From assembly GCF_001598435.1 (NCBI RefSeq), contig NZ_BCYY01000014.1, positions 62,001 to 126,000 on the forward strand: a stretch of 64,000 nucleotides of DNA, in the 5' to 3' direction. Positions 56,675 through 64,000 of this stretch are shown piece by piece. Every line of letters begins with the position of its first letter. Positions within the stretch are counted from its first letter, which is position 1. Source of the DNA: Sphingomonas pituitosa NBRC 102491. Lineage in GTDB: Bacteria > Pseudomonadota > Alphaproteobacteria > Sphingomonadales > Sphingomonadaceae. The notes beneath the pieces are model-generated. The model saw nothing but the letters and a program-made list of their open reading frames with translations. It was not told the origin of the DNA and did no database searches. Both the position numbers and the translations under genes were made by a program.

Positions 56675-58079
56675 ATGAAGACGCTTCTCGCCTCCGTCGC
56701 GCTCGCGACCGCGATCGCCGCACCCGCCGCCGCGCAGACGCGGCCCGATCAGGCAAAGTTCTTCGAACTCTACAAGGGAGCTGGTCGAGACCAACACGGT
56801 GGTGAATGTCGGCAGCTGCACCCAGGCCGCCGAGCAGATCGCCGCGCGGATGAAGGCCGCGGGGTTCAAGGACGAGCAGCTCACGCTGTTCTCGACGCCG
56901 GACCACCCCAAGGACGGCGGGCTGGTCGCGGTCTATCCGGGCACGTCGAAGAAAGCCAAGCCGATCCTGCTGCTCGCCCATATCGACGTGGTCGCCGCCA
57001 AGCGCGAGGACTGGACCCGCGATCCGTTCAAGCTGATCGAGGAGAACGGCTATTACTACGCCCGCGGCACCGTCGACGACAAGGCGATGGCGGCGACCTG
57101 GGCGGACACGCTGATCCGCTTCCAGCAGGCCGGGTACAAGCCCAAGCGCACCGTGAAGCTGGCGCTGACCTGCGGCGAGGAGACGACCTGGGCGTTCAAC
57201 GGCGCCGAATGGCTCGCCAAGAACAAGCGCGACCTGATCGAAGCCGAATTCGCGCTCAACGAAGGCGGCGGCGGCAAGTCGGACGGGCATGGCAAGGTGC
57301 TCGTCCAGAGCATGCAGGTCGGCGAGAAGGCGGTGCAGAATTTCCGGCTGGAGACGACCAACCCCGGCGGCCACAGCTCGATCCCGGTGCCGGAGAACGC
57401 GATCTACCAGCTGGCCGATGCGCTGGTGAAGATCCGCGCCTATGACTTCCCGCTGGAGCTGTCCGACACCACCCGTGCCTATTTCGCCAAGGCCGGTGCC
57501 GCGCGCAGCGACGCGCTGGGCAAGGCGATGGTGGCGATCGCCGCCAATCCCGCCGACAAGGGCGCCGAGACGCTGCTCAACACCGACCGCGTCTACCATT
57601 CGATGCTGCGCACCACCTGCGTCGCGACGCTCTTGGAAGGCGGCCACGCCAACAATGCGCTGCCCCAGCGTGCCGCGGCGAACATCAACTGCCGCATCTT
57701 CCCCGGCCACAGCGCCGAAGAGACGCAGAAGGCGCTGGCCGCGGCGATCGGCGACGCCAAGGTGTCGATCACCATGGTGCCGCCGGTGCGCCCGATCGCC
57801 AGGCCGCCGGCGCTCGATCCCAAGGTGATGGGGCCGGCGGAAAAGCTGGTCGCGAAATATTTCCCCGGCGTGCCGCTGGTGCCCACCATGTCGACCGGGG
57901 CGACGGATGCCATCTTCCTCGCCGCCGTCGGTATCCCGACCTATGGCGTGCCCGGCCCCTGGGGCGATCCGGACGGCAACGGCGTGCACGGCCTCAACGA
58001 GCGGATCGAGATCCGTTCGCTGTACGCCGGCCGCGACTATCTGTTCGATCTGGTGAAGGCGTACACCGAACAGGAGTGA
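56675..58079 (+). pseudogene. M20-family exported metallopeptidase, broken by one frameshift
   Basis: The signal peptide MKTLLASVALATAIAAPAAA and the following QTRPDQAKFFELYK are read from ATG 56675. From about 56780 the coding phase is shifted by one base, and the rest (ELVETNTVVNVGSC through GRDYLFDLVKAY) is read in the other frame. One extra G in GGG at 56776-56778 explains this exactly: with two Gs the text runs FFELYKELVETNT. Repaired length is 467 residues, normal for the family. Metal-site motifs are intact downstream: LLLLAHIDVV, YYARGTVDDKAM, TCGEETT and NEGGGG. AAGGGG precedes the ATG. It may be a recent pseudogene or a sequencing error; an internal start near 56799 would give a protein without signal peptide. 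Confidence 0.85.
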
Positions 58080-58082
58080 GGG

Positions 58083-59150
58083 TCAGCCCGGCTCGATCCG
58101 TCCATCCGCTACCCGGTACCGGGTGGCGGTGGCGGGCACCGCGTCGAACAGCGCGGGTTCGGTGCCGGTCATCCAGACCTGCCCCCGCCCGGCCAGCCGA
58201 TCGAACAGCGCGGCGCGCCGGCCGGGATCGAGATGCGCGGCGACCTCGTCGAGCAGCAGGATCGGCGGGGTGCCCACGCGGTCCGCCACAAGCTCGGCAT
58301 GGGCGAGGACGATGCCGAGCAGCAGCGCCTTCTGCTCGCCGGTGGAGCAGAGATGCGCGGGCTGGGCCTTGTCGAGATGCAGGACCTGCAGATCGGCGCG
58401 GTGCGGGCCGGTGAGCGTGCGCCCGGCGGCGGCATCGCGGCGGCGACCGTCCCGGAGCGCGGCGGCGAGCGCCGATGCGGCCCCCTGCCACCCCTCCAGC
58501 ACCAGCCCCGCACGCGCGAACGGCCCCGCGGGCTGGTCGGCAAGCCGCGCGCCCAGCGCCGCCACGGCATCGCGCCGCGCCGCGTCGATCGCCGCGCCGT
58601 GCTCGGCCATCCGCGCCTCCAGCGCGTCGAGCCAGGCCGGATCGGGCGGCATCTCGTCGGCCAGCAGCCGGTTGCGTTCGCGCATCGCCGCTTCGTAGCG
58701 CGTCGATTCGTGCGCGTGGCGCGGATTGAGCGCCAGCGTCAGCCGGTCGAGGAAGCGACGTCGGTCGCCCGGCGCCTCGAGGAACAGCCGGTCCATGGCA
58801 GGGGTGAGCCACAGCACCACCAGCCACTGCGCCAGGCTGGTGGCCGCCGCCGTCGCGCCGTTGACGCGCACGATCCGCCGCTCGGGCGCATCGGCGCGGG
58901 TGCCGGTGCCGATCTCGGCCGCGTCGAGCGTCGCGGCGATGCCGAAGCCGCCAGGCCCGCTTTGCCGCGCCATCTCGCTCAGCGGCGCGCCGCGCAGCCC
59001 GCGGCCGGGCGCCAGCAGCGACACCGCCTCCAGGATGTTGGTCTTGCCCGCGCCATTCTCGCCGCTCAGCACGACGAAGTCCGCGCCCGGCGTCAGCAGG
59101 GCATCCTCATGGTTGCGGAAGTCGGTGAGCAGGAGACGCTTGACGGCCAT
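58083..59150 (-). CDS. recF: DNA replication and repair protein RecF
   Basis: A 355-residue SMC-like ATPase that helps load RecA on gapped DNA. Walker A is GENGAGKT (residues 30-37), the ABC signature region is [20 protein letters not shown], and Walker B is [27 protein letters not shown] at the start is the typical RecF N-terminus and fixes ATG 59150; the open frame upstream is not coding. The gene is convergent with the M20 peptidase, with three bases between the stops. dnaN lies about 2.6 kb further right on the same strand, separated by unrelated genes. Confidence 0.94.
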   Translation of the reverse strand: MAVKRLLLTDFRNHEDALLTPGADFVVLSGENGAGKTNILEAVSLLAPGRGLRGAPLSEMARQSGPGGFGIAATLDAAEIGTGTRADAPERRIVRVNGATAAATSLAQWLVVLWLTPAMDRLFLEAPGDRRRFLDRLTLALNPRHAHESTRYEAAMRERNRLLADEMPPDPAWLDALEARMAEHGAAIDAARRDAVAALGARLADQPAGPFARAGLVLEGWQGAASALAAALRDGRRRDAAAGRTLTGPHRADLQVLHLDKAQPAHLCSTGEQKALLLGIVLAHAELVADRVGTPPILLLDEVAAHLDPGRRAALFDRLAGRGQVWMTGTEPALFDAVPATATRYRVADGRIEPG

Positions 59151-59225
59151 GCCAGCGGCTGTAGCGCAGCACCTTGCCCACGAACACCGCTTGGCCGATA
59201 GATCAGGCTGAAGGGATAGAAACAC

Positions 59226-60026
59226 ATGATCCGCAAGACTGTTACGATTGCCGCGCTCGCGCTGGTGGCGGCCTGCTCCAAGGCGCCCGAGGACGTGACC
59301 GCGACCTACGCCGCCGCCGGCGGCCGCGGCACCATCACCGTCAAGGCCGCCGCCAATGGCGACGCCAAGGTGGAAGCCGGCCCGCAGACGCTGATCCACA
59401 AGGGCGGCACCGATTACGTCGTGATCACCGACGGCAACGACAAGTTCGCCGCCAGCTTCGCCGATTTCGTCGGCGCGACGCAGGACATCGCCAAGGCCAA
59501 GGGCATGAAGCCCCAGGCGCTGCCGCAGGACCCGGACTATGAAGCGGTCCAGGTCGGCGAGGAGAAGGTCGGCGACCAGAAGGGCACGATCTGGAGCGTC
59601 CAGCCCAAGGGCAACCCGCAGGGTGATTCGATCCGCATCGTCGTCAGCGACGACAGCCGCCTGAAGAACATCGCAGCCGCCATCAGCATGCAGACCAAGC
59701 TGACCGGCGCGCGCATGGCGACCGTGTTCACCAGCGTCCCCAAGGCCGAGAAGGTGCTGGAAGACGTGATCGCCAAGGGCGCGGTGCTCCGCCTCGGCGA
59801 AGCGCTGACGCTGCAGAACCTCAAGCCGGGCGCGATCCCGGCAAGCGAGTTCGCGCTGCCGACCGTGCTCGACCGCGCCGCACTGCGCAAGCGGATCGAG
59901 GACCAGGCCAACAAGGCGCTCGAAGCCGCCAAGGCCGCCGGCGACAAGGCCGGTGAAGCGCCCGCCCCGGGTGCGCCCGCGGCACCCGCCCCCGCCGCTC
60001 CGGCAGCGACGCCGGCCGCGAAGTGA
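59226..60026 (+). CDS. Putative lipoprotein of unknown function, paralogue A
   Basis: 266 residues. The lipobox LALVAACS puts the acylated cysteine at residue 17. The body has no recognised domain. Its N-terminal 45 residues of mature protein ([43 protein letters not shown]) match the next gene ([43 protein letters not shown]), so the two are tandem duplicates that have diverged. The C-terminus after about residue 225 is a low-complexity Ala/Pro/Lys tail. It overlaps the downstream GTG start by four bases. It is divergent from recF. Confidence 0.75.
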   Translation: MIRKTVTIAALALVAACSKAPEDVTATYAAAGGRGTITVKAAANGDAKVEAGPQTLIHKGGTDYVVITDGNDKFAASFADFVGATQDIAKAKGMKPQALPQDPDYEAVQVGEEKVGDQKGTIWSVQPKGNPQGDSIRIVVSDDSRLKNIAAAISMQTKLTGARMATVFTSVPKAEKVLEDVIAKGAVLRLGEALTLQNLKPGAIPASEFALPTVLDRAALRKRIEDQANKALEAAKAAGDKAGEAPAPGAPAAPAPAAPAATPAAK

Positions 60027-60748
60027 CGTTCCGCCGCCTCGCGCGCGTGCTGCCGATCCTGCTGGCGCTGGCCCCCTGGCCGGCGCTGGCGGACGTCACC
60101 GCTTCCTACCAGGCCGGCAAGGACCGGCTGACCGTGGAAGTGGCCGATAACGGCGATGCGCGTGTCGAGGTTGGCGAGTTCATCTATATCCGTCACGGCG
60201 GCGAGGTATATCTGACGCTCGGCAAGCTTGCCGGCGATCAGGTCTCCGGCCGCCGCGACGACATGCTGAAATTGTTCGGCGTGCTGTTCCGCGCCGATCC
60301 CGAGACCGCCAGCCTCGCGGCCCCCGCCCCGCTGACGCCGATCGTCGAACCGCTGCGCGAGACCGAGGTCCTGGGGATCAAGGGGCAGGTCTGGCGGATC
60401 TGGCCCAAGGGCAAGAGCGATCCCGCCGGCAGCATCGACGCCGCCTTCACCGCCTCGCCCAGGCTGGCGCCGGTGCAGCAGGTCCTTCAATCGGCGGTCA
60501 CCGGCTTCCTCGACGTGTTCGGTCCGCTGGACAAGCACGGCCGTTTCCGCGCCATCCTCGCCGCGATGAACGACAAGGGCGCCCCGCTGATGGTGCGCGA
60601 CGCGAACACCGTCCAGCTGCTGGCGCTGGAGGAGGCCCGGATCGCTCCCGCGCGTCTCGCCATACCCGAGGACCTGATCAGCGGCGACGCGCTGGAATTG
60701 CTCGCCCGGCAGATGCAGGCGAAGACGAAGGCCGAAAAGAACCCCTAG
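60023..60748 (+). CDS. Exported protein of unknown function, paralogue B
   Basis: A 241-residue secreted protein with a cleavable signal peptide ([15 protein letters not shown]) instead of the lipobox of its upstream paralogue. The shared N-terminal domain is followed by a region with [17 protein letters not shown], comparable to [16 protein letters not shown] in paralogue A, so the similarity extends past the first domain. The start is GTG 60023 in GTGA, overlapping the previous stop. The TAG stop lies in a CTAG shared with the TAG stop of the convergent COQ4-like gene. Function unknown; a periplasmic pair acting together is plausible. Confidence 0.75.
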   Translation: MTFRRLARVLPILLALAPWPALADVTASYQAGKDRLTVEVADNGDARVEVGEFIYIRHGGEVYLTLGKLAGDQVSGRRDDMLKLFGVLFRADPETASLAAPAPLTPIVEPLRETEVLGIKGQVWRIWPKGKSDPAGSIDAAFTASPRLAPVQQVLQSAVTGFLDVFGPLDKHGRFRAILAAMNDKGAPLMVRDANTVQLLALEEARIAPARLAIPEDLISGDALELLARQMQAKTKAEKNP

Positions 60749-61509
60749 AGCGCGCCGATGCCCGCCGCGGCCAGCCTCGCCTGGGCGCGCCGATACTGTA
60801 CCGGCGCGCCGATCCCCAGCCGCGCGCGCGCCGCATCCAGCGGCTCTTCCAGAAGCTTCTCGTAGTCCTCGCCGTGCAGCCAGCCGGCGCGTTTGCCGTG
60901 GCGATAGCCTTCCCAGATCGCCCGCACGCAATCGAACCGCCCCGTGGTGCGGATACTCTTGAGCGCGCCGCCCAGGGCGATGAAGCCCCAGCCCAGCCCG
61001 CCGGTCTGCGCATAGGAAAAGGCGACGAGGCACAGCTCGCCGAGATGCTCGTCGGCCTGGTAGCCGGTCAGCACGTGCCAGAGGTCGTGGATGTCGCGCT
61101 CGCGCCGGCCCATCCAGGCATAGGGATGCTCCACCTCAATGCCCTGGAAGCCGCCCTCGACCATGCTGACCTGCACCAAGCCGTCGGCCGAATAGCCGGT
61201 GGAATCGAGGAAGTCGCGATAGGCGGCGCCCAGCGTGCCGGGCGCGAAGCCGTCGATCCAGTCGCGGTCGGTCAGGCGCTGCGACAGCTCCAGCCTGCGA
61301 TAGGCGAGCTTGCCGCCGCCGGGGACGGTCAGCAATTTGCGGTAGTTGCGCTGGCTGACATCGCCGTTCAGCGCGCGCATGATCTTGAAGACCTGTTCGG
61401 TATCGTCGCCGTTCGCGAGCAGCCGGCGCAGCGCCGACAGCGCAGTGCCCCATTCGCGCTTGAGCGGGACGCCAGGGTTGAGCAGCGGTTGCGGTGCCTT
61501 GGTCGCCAT
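60745..61509 (-). CDS. COQ4-family protein (ubiquinone biosynthesis type)
   Basis: 254 residues with the COQ4 metal-binding signature HDLWHVLTGYQADEHLGE: His141, Asp142, His145 and Glu157. In mitochondria COQ4 is needed for coenzyme Q assembly; bacterial members are found in alphaproteobacteria and are presumed to act similarly. The region around LVQVSMVEGGFQGIEVEHPYAWM precedes the motif. ATG 61509 (MATKAPQPLL) is the preferred start; an in-frame ATG at 61560 would add 17 residues that look non-coding. No other quinone genes are nearby. Confidence 0.83.
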   Translation of the reverse strand: MATKAPQPLLNPGVPLKREWGTALSALRRLLANGDDTEQVFKIMRALNGDVSQRNYRKLLTVPGGGKLAYRRLELSQRLTDRDWIDGFAPGTLGAAYRDFLDSTGYSADGLVQVSMVEGGFQGIEVEHPYAWMGRRERDIHDLWHVLTGYQADEHLGELCLVAFSYAQTGGLGWGFIALGGALKSIRTTGRFDCVRAIWEGYRHGKRAGWLHGEDYEKLLEEPLDAARARLGIGAPVQYRRAQARLAAAGIGAL

Positions 61510-61761
61510 CCAGTCCGATCCGTGTAACTGACAGGCATGTAAATAGCAGGGCCGCGGCATGGATTCAACGCGGCCGTGTATTTTGATTGAGGCGGACGAC
61601 GGATCCAGGGAGACCCGCCGCCCGACCCAAGTCCCGTAAGTGCGACCCTCGGGGCTTGGCCCCGCTTATGATCGCACGCATGGATCCGACAAAGCCGGGG
61701 AAAGCGCGGGGGCCGCCGGCAATCGGCCGTCAACCATGGACAAGCCGCTGTTCTACCACGG
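61510..61761. other. Intergenic stretch without recognised features
   Basis: The gap between the COQ4-like gene and the dnaN terminator. TTACA occurs twice as a direct repeat (in minus-strand sense, about 61519-61541) close to the COQ4-like start, a weak candidate for a regulator site. No open frame with protein-like composition, RNA gene or repeat was recognised in the rest. Confidence 0.4.
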
Positions 61762-61789
61762 AAAAACGATGCGGGATCAGACCCGCATC
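61762..61789 (-). terminator. Intrinsic terminator overlapping the dnaN stop codon
   Basis: On the minus strand GATGCGGG (61789-61782) pairs perfectly with CCCGCATC (61775-61768). The six-base loop contains the TGA stop. C G then five Ts (61766-61762) follow. The left arm is made of the last dnaN codons (Met-Arg-Val). It is a textbook rho-independent terminator built into the coding end. Confidence 0.88.
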
Positions 61790-62889
61790 GGCATCAATAC
61801 GTAGAGCGCGGGCGAGCTGTCATTCTCGCGGATCAGCGTCGGTGCAGCCGCATCGGCGAGATGCACTTCCACCAGATCGCCTTCGATCTGGCCGAGAATG
61901 TCCATCAGATAGCGGCTGTTGAAGCCGATCTCGAAGCCCTGCGCGGCATATTCGCCGGGGACTTCTTCGGCCGCGACGCCGTTCTCGGGGCTGGTGACCG
62001 AGAGCACGACCTTGTCGCGCTCCAGCGCCATCTTAACCGCGCGGGTCTTCTCGGTCGCGATGGTCGAGACGCGGTCGACACCCTGCATCAGGCTCTTCGG
62101 ATCGAGCTTGAGCAGCTTGTCGTTCGCCGTCGGGATCACGCGGCTGTAATCGGGGAAGGTACCGTCGATCAGCTTCGAGGTGAGGATCGCCTGGCCCAGG
62201 TCGAAGCGGATCTTCGACGGCGAGAGCGACACGCCCACCGAACCGTCGACCTCGTCGAGCAGCTTGCGCAGCTCGGCGACGCACTTGCGCGGCACGATCA
62301 CGCCCGGCATCGCATCGGCGCCGTCCGGGCACGGCACGGTGACGCGCGCCAGCCGGTGGCCGTCGGTCGCCGCGGCGCGCAGCATGCGGGTGGCATCGTC
62401 CGTCACGTGGAAGAAGATGCCGTTCAGATAATAGCGCGTCTCCTCGGTGGAGATCGCGAAGCGGGTCTTGTCGATGATCTGCTTCAGCGTCTCGGCCGGC
62501 AGCTCGAACGTCGTCGGCAGCTCGCCCTCGGCGATCATCGGGAAATCGTCGCGCGGCAGCGTGCCGAGCTGGAAGCGGGCGCGGCCGGCGACCACCGTCA
62601 GCTTGCCCTCGGCCGCGGTGAGCACCACCTGCGAACCCTCGGGCAGCTTGCGGACGATGTCGAACAGCGTGTGCGCCGACACCGTCGTCGCGCCGACCTG
62701 GTCGACCGCGGCGGGGATCGTCTCGTCGATCTGGAGATCGAGATCGGTCGCCATCAGCCGGATCGTGCCGCCGAGCTGCGCATCGATCAGCACGTTGGAC
62801 AGGATCGGAATCGTGTTGCGCCGCTCGACCACCGACTGGACGTGGCTCAAGCCCCTCAACAGAGTTGCGCGTTCGATCGTCGCCTTCAT
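61777..62889 (-). CDS. dnaN: DNA polymerase III beta subunit (sliding clamp)
   Basis: The 370-residue replication clamp, dimer encircling DNA. Characteristic segments are MKATIERATLLRGLSHVQSVVERRNTIPILSN at the start, MLRAAATDGHRLA, GFNSRYLMDIL and the C-terminal ALYVLMPMRV that forms part of the hydrophobic binding pocket. ATG 62889 matches the family start; an ATG nine bases upstream is in frame but gives an unusual N-terminus. dnaA, gyrB and an origin-like DnaA-box cluster were not seen near it, so the gene stands apart from a replication operon. Its terminator is embedded in the 3' end. Confidence 0.97.
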   Translation of the reverse strand: MKATIERATLLRGLSHVQSVVERRNTIPILSNVLIDAQLGGTIRLMATDLDLQIDETIPAAVDQVGATTVSAHTLFDIVRKLPEGSQVVLTAAEGKLTVVAGRARFQLGTLPRDDFPMIAEGELPTTFELPAETLKQIIDKTRFAISTEETRYYLNGIFFHVTDDATRMLRAAATDGHRLARVTVPCPDGADAMPGVIVPRKCVAELRKLLDEVDGSVGVSLSPSKIRFDLGQAILTSKLIDGTFPDYSRVIPTANDKLLKLDPKSLMQGVDRVSTIATEKTRAVKMALERDKVVLSVTSPENGVAAEEVPGEYAAQGFEIGFNSRYLMDILGQIEGDLVEVHLADAAAPTLIRENDSSPALYVLMPMRV

Positions 62890-62975
62890 GTACCTCAAAC
62901 CCCCGGGCCGTCGCCCAACATCCTACCCGGCGCGACCCGGCCGGTGGCAATGCGCCATGACGTACCCTTAACGCG

Positions 62976-63005
62976 AAAAAGGGCCGGAGCAAGCCGCTCC
63001 GACCC
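62976..63005 (-). terminator. Intrinsic terminator of the outer-membrane protein gene
   Basis: On the minus strand GGGTCGGAGC (63005-62996) pairs with GCTCCGGCCC (62990-62981), one G-T wobble, loop GGCTT, followed by TTTTT (62980-62976). It starts about 30 bases after the stop of the gene at 63038-63658. Confidence 0.88.
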
Positions 63006-63037
63006 CCTTTTCCACAGTCGGACCGCCTTTTCGGCGA

Positions 63038-63658
63038 TCAGAAGCGGACGCCGATGCCGGTGACGATCTGGTGACGCTCCGGATCGACGCCATTGGTCTG
63101 CGAGCCATAGTTGGAATAGCGATATTCCGCCTTGGCGAAGACCTTGTCGGTCACCTTGAACTCGGCGCCGGCGCCCAGGCGCCAGCCGTCATAATTGTCG
63201 CGCTGGCGGAAGGAGAGCGCCGGCGCGGTGGCAGTAGCCGGCGAATCATAGTCGGTGATGAACTGCGCATTGGTGTAGCCAGCCTTGGCGTAGATCAGCG
63301 TGCGCGGGTTCGCGACGAAGCCGAGGCGGCCGCCGACATAGAGGTCGCGGCCCGCCTTCACGCGCAGTCGGTCGCCGGCAGTCAGCACGTCGCCGCTGCG
63401 ATCGCTGATGCTCGATCCCGTCACTTCGCCCTCGACGCCGAACACGGTGCCGCCACGCTGGATGTCATAGCCGATGTTGCCGCCAAAGGTGACGCCGTCG
63501 CGCGACGCGTCAAAGGACGACTTGTCGTTCACGCGGTCCCAGCCGACGATTGCCTCGGCATGCGATCCGGCGAAGCTCTGGTCCTGCGACTGGGCGAAGG
63601 CCGGCGCGGCGAAGGCAGTGGAGACAATCAGGGCGGCGATGGAAAGCTTGGTACGCAT
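63038..63658 (-). CDS. Outer-membrane beta-barrel protein (OmpW/Opa-like small porin family)
   Basis: A 206-residue outer-membrane protein. The signal peptide is MRTKLSIAALIVSTAFAAPAFA with cleavage before QSQDQ. About eight amphipathic strands are visible (GVTFGGNIGYDI, GTVFGVEGEVTGS, DLYVGGRLGFVA, TLIYAKAGYTNAQF, GWRLGAGAEFKV, KVFAKAEYRYSNYG), and the chain ends in the terminal Phe needed for barrel assembly. It matches the general outer-membrane beta-barrel fold common in alphaproteobacteria. TGAGGAG precedes the ATG. A leader hairpin and a strong terminator frame the gene, which suggests an abundant, stable mRNA. Confidence 0.88.
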   Translation of the reverse strand: MRTKLSIAALIVSTAFAAPAFAQSQDQSFAGSHAEAIVGWDRVNDKSSFDASRDGVTFGGNIGYDIQRGGTVFGVEGEVTGSSISDRSGDVLTAGDRLRVKAGRDLYVGGRLGFVANPRTLIYAKAGYTNAQFITDYDSPATATAPALSFRQRDNYDGWRLGAGAEFKVTDKVFAKAEYRYSNYGSQTNGVDPERHQIVTGIGVRF

Positions 63659-63678
63659 AACGAATACTCCTCACTGAA

Positions 63679-63699
63679 GCCGCACCGACAGGGTGCGGC
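63679..63699 (-). promoter_or_regulatory. Leader hairpin upstream of the outer-membrane protein gene
   Basis: GCCGCACC and GGTGCGGC pair perfectly (8 bases, loop of 5) about 20 bases before the ATG, just in front of the ribosome site. Such leader hairpins protect abundant outer-membrane protein mRNAs in other bacteria; here the role is inferred. The 262-base gap to the next gene shows no other recognised element. Confidence 0.4.
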
Positions 63700-63920
63700 C
63701 TGACTGCAACCGAAGGCCCGGAGGCTTCGGCTGGACGCTCGGTTCCGAGGGGAAGGGGCGGCCCACGCGGGCGCCGCGAACCATTCTTCCTCCCGTTTGC
63801 TCCCGGCGTGCCCCGCGAGCTGGGGGACGGATGCACCCGCAGCCCTGTCGCCGGGATGAACGAATCAGGGCCAAAACGGGGCATTGCGTTTCCGGGGGTT
63901 TCGCCCGAGAGACATGGGCC

Positions 63921-64000
63921 ATGGCCAGCACCCGGAAAGGCCGCGACTTCATCGCGCGGCATGGCGAGACCGTCTTCAACATCGCCCGGCGGATGCAGGG
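63921..64000 (+). CDS. Histidine phosphatase family protein (phosphoglycerate mutase-like), 5' end only
   Basis: The first 26 codons of a gene that runs off the window edge: ATG 63921 opens MASTRKGRDFIARHGETVFN, where RHGE is the catalytic histidine motif of the phosphoglycerate mutase/histidine phosphatase superfamily, followed by IARRMQ as in cofactor-dependent phosphoglycerate mutase relatives (N-x-x-x-R-x-Q-G). GAGAGA lies eight bases upstream. Whether it is a true mutase or a broad phosphatase cannot be told from this fragment. Confidence 0.8.
   Translation, partial: MASTRKGRDFIARHGETVFNIARRMQ

Noticed and set aside
53970..56678. A 902-codon plus-strand frame opposite the Lhr-like helicase
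   Set aside because: Shadow of the helicase gene; no motif and no ribosome site.
61620..61700. Possible tRNA or small RNA before the dnaN terminator
   Set aside because: No cloverleaf, T-loop GTTCRA pattern or CCA end could be found.

Overview
The window is high-GC (about 65-70 % in most genes) and gene-dense. It looks like an alphaproteobacterium of the Sphingomonadaceae (Sphingomonas-like): an STN-type TonB receptor with sigma/FecR, PEP-CTERM metalloproteases, secreted GH3/GH2/GH97 glycosidases and a COQ4-type protein all point that way. No rRNA, tRNA, CRISPR array, insertion sequence or prophage was found. The taxonomic call is an inference from gene content, not from a marker gene search.

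Layout. 43-3217: a HAD nucleotidase coupled to dapD, a TonB-like protein, a 51-residue membrane protein and a small helical protein. 3350-12810: a carbohydrate locus with, on the minus strand, a ROK regulator, ROK sugar kinase, secreted GH3 glucosidase and galM, and a divergent very large secreted GH2 enzyme. 12946-20974: a heavy-metal RND efflux operon (fusion protein, pump, outer-membrane factor, each start overlapping the previous stop) with a divergent response regulator and histidine kinase. 20958-28229: a minus-strand string of GT2 glycosyltransferase, ChbG/HpnK-type deacetylase, ECF sigma, FecR-type anti-sigma and TonB receptor, facing a divergent ArnT-like membrane glycosyltransferase. 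The three sugar genes resemble parts of the known lipid A amino-sugar pathways of Francisella and Bordetella. Their linkage to a cell-surface signalling trio is the most unusual arrangement in the window.

28292-34334: glutaminyl cyclase, GH97 glycosidase, then permease-mtnP-FKBP isomerase with overlapping ends. 34364-39838: two paralogous PEP-CTERM metalloproteases and acnA. 40096-40650: a low-GC hypothetical gene. 40769-42654: tryptophan dioxygenase coupled to a kynureninase-like enzyme. 42817-51590: CoA-binding protein and Mrp ATPase; hflK-hflC-Do protease; HerA-like ATPase; OPT transporter. 51644-58079: polyol/fructuronate dehydrogenase, aspartyl protease, Lhr-like helicase and a frameshifted M20 peptidase. 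58083-63658: recF, two tandem paralogous exported proteins, a COQ4-like protein, dnaN and an outer-membrane barrel protein. The right edge holds the first 80 bases of a histidine phosphatase gene.

Three copies of a REPIN-like paired-hairpin repeat lie between genes. Several strong terminator hairpins were found, one built from the last codons of dnaN. AT-rich dyads mark likely operators in front of the ROK-linked kinase and one metalloprotease. All coordinates, motif positions and starts were read by eye; family names come from motif recognition, not from searches.
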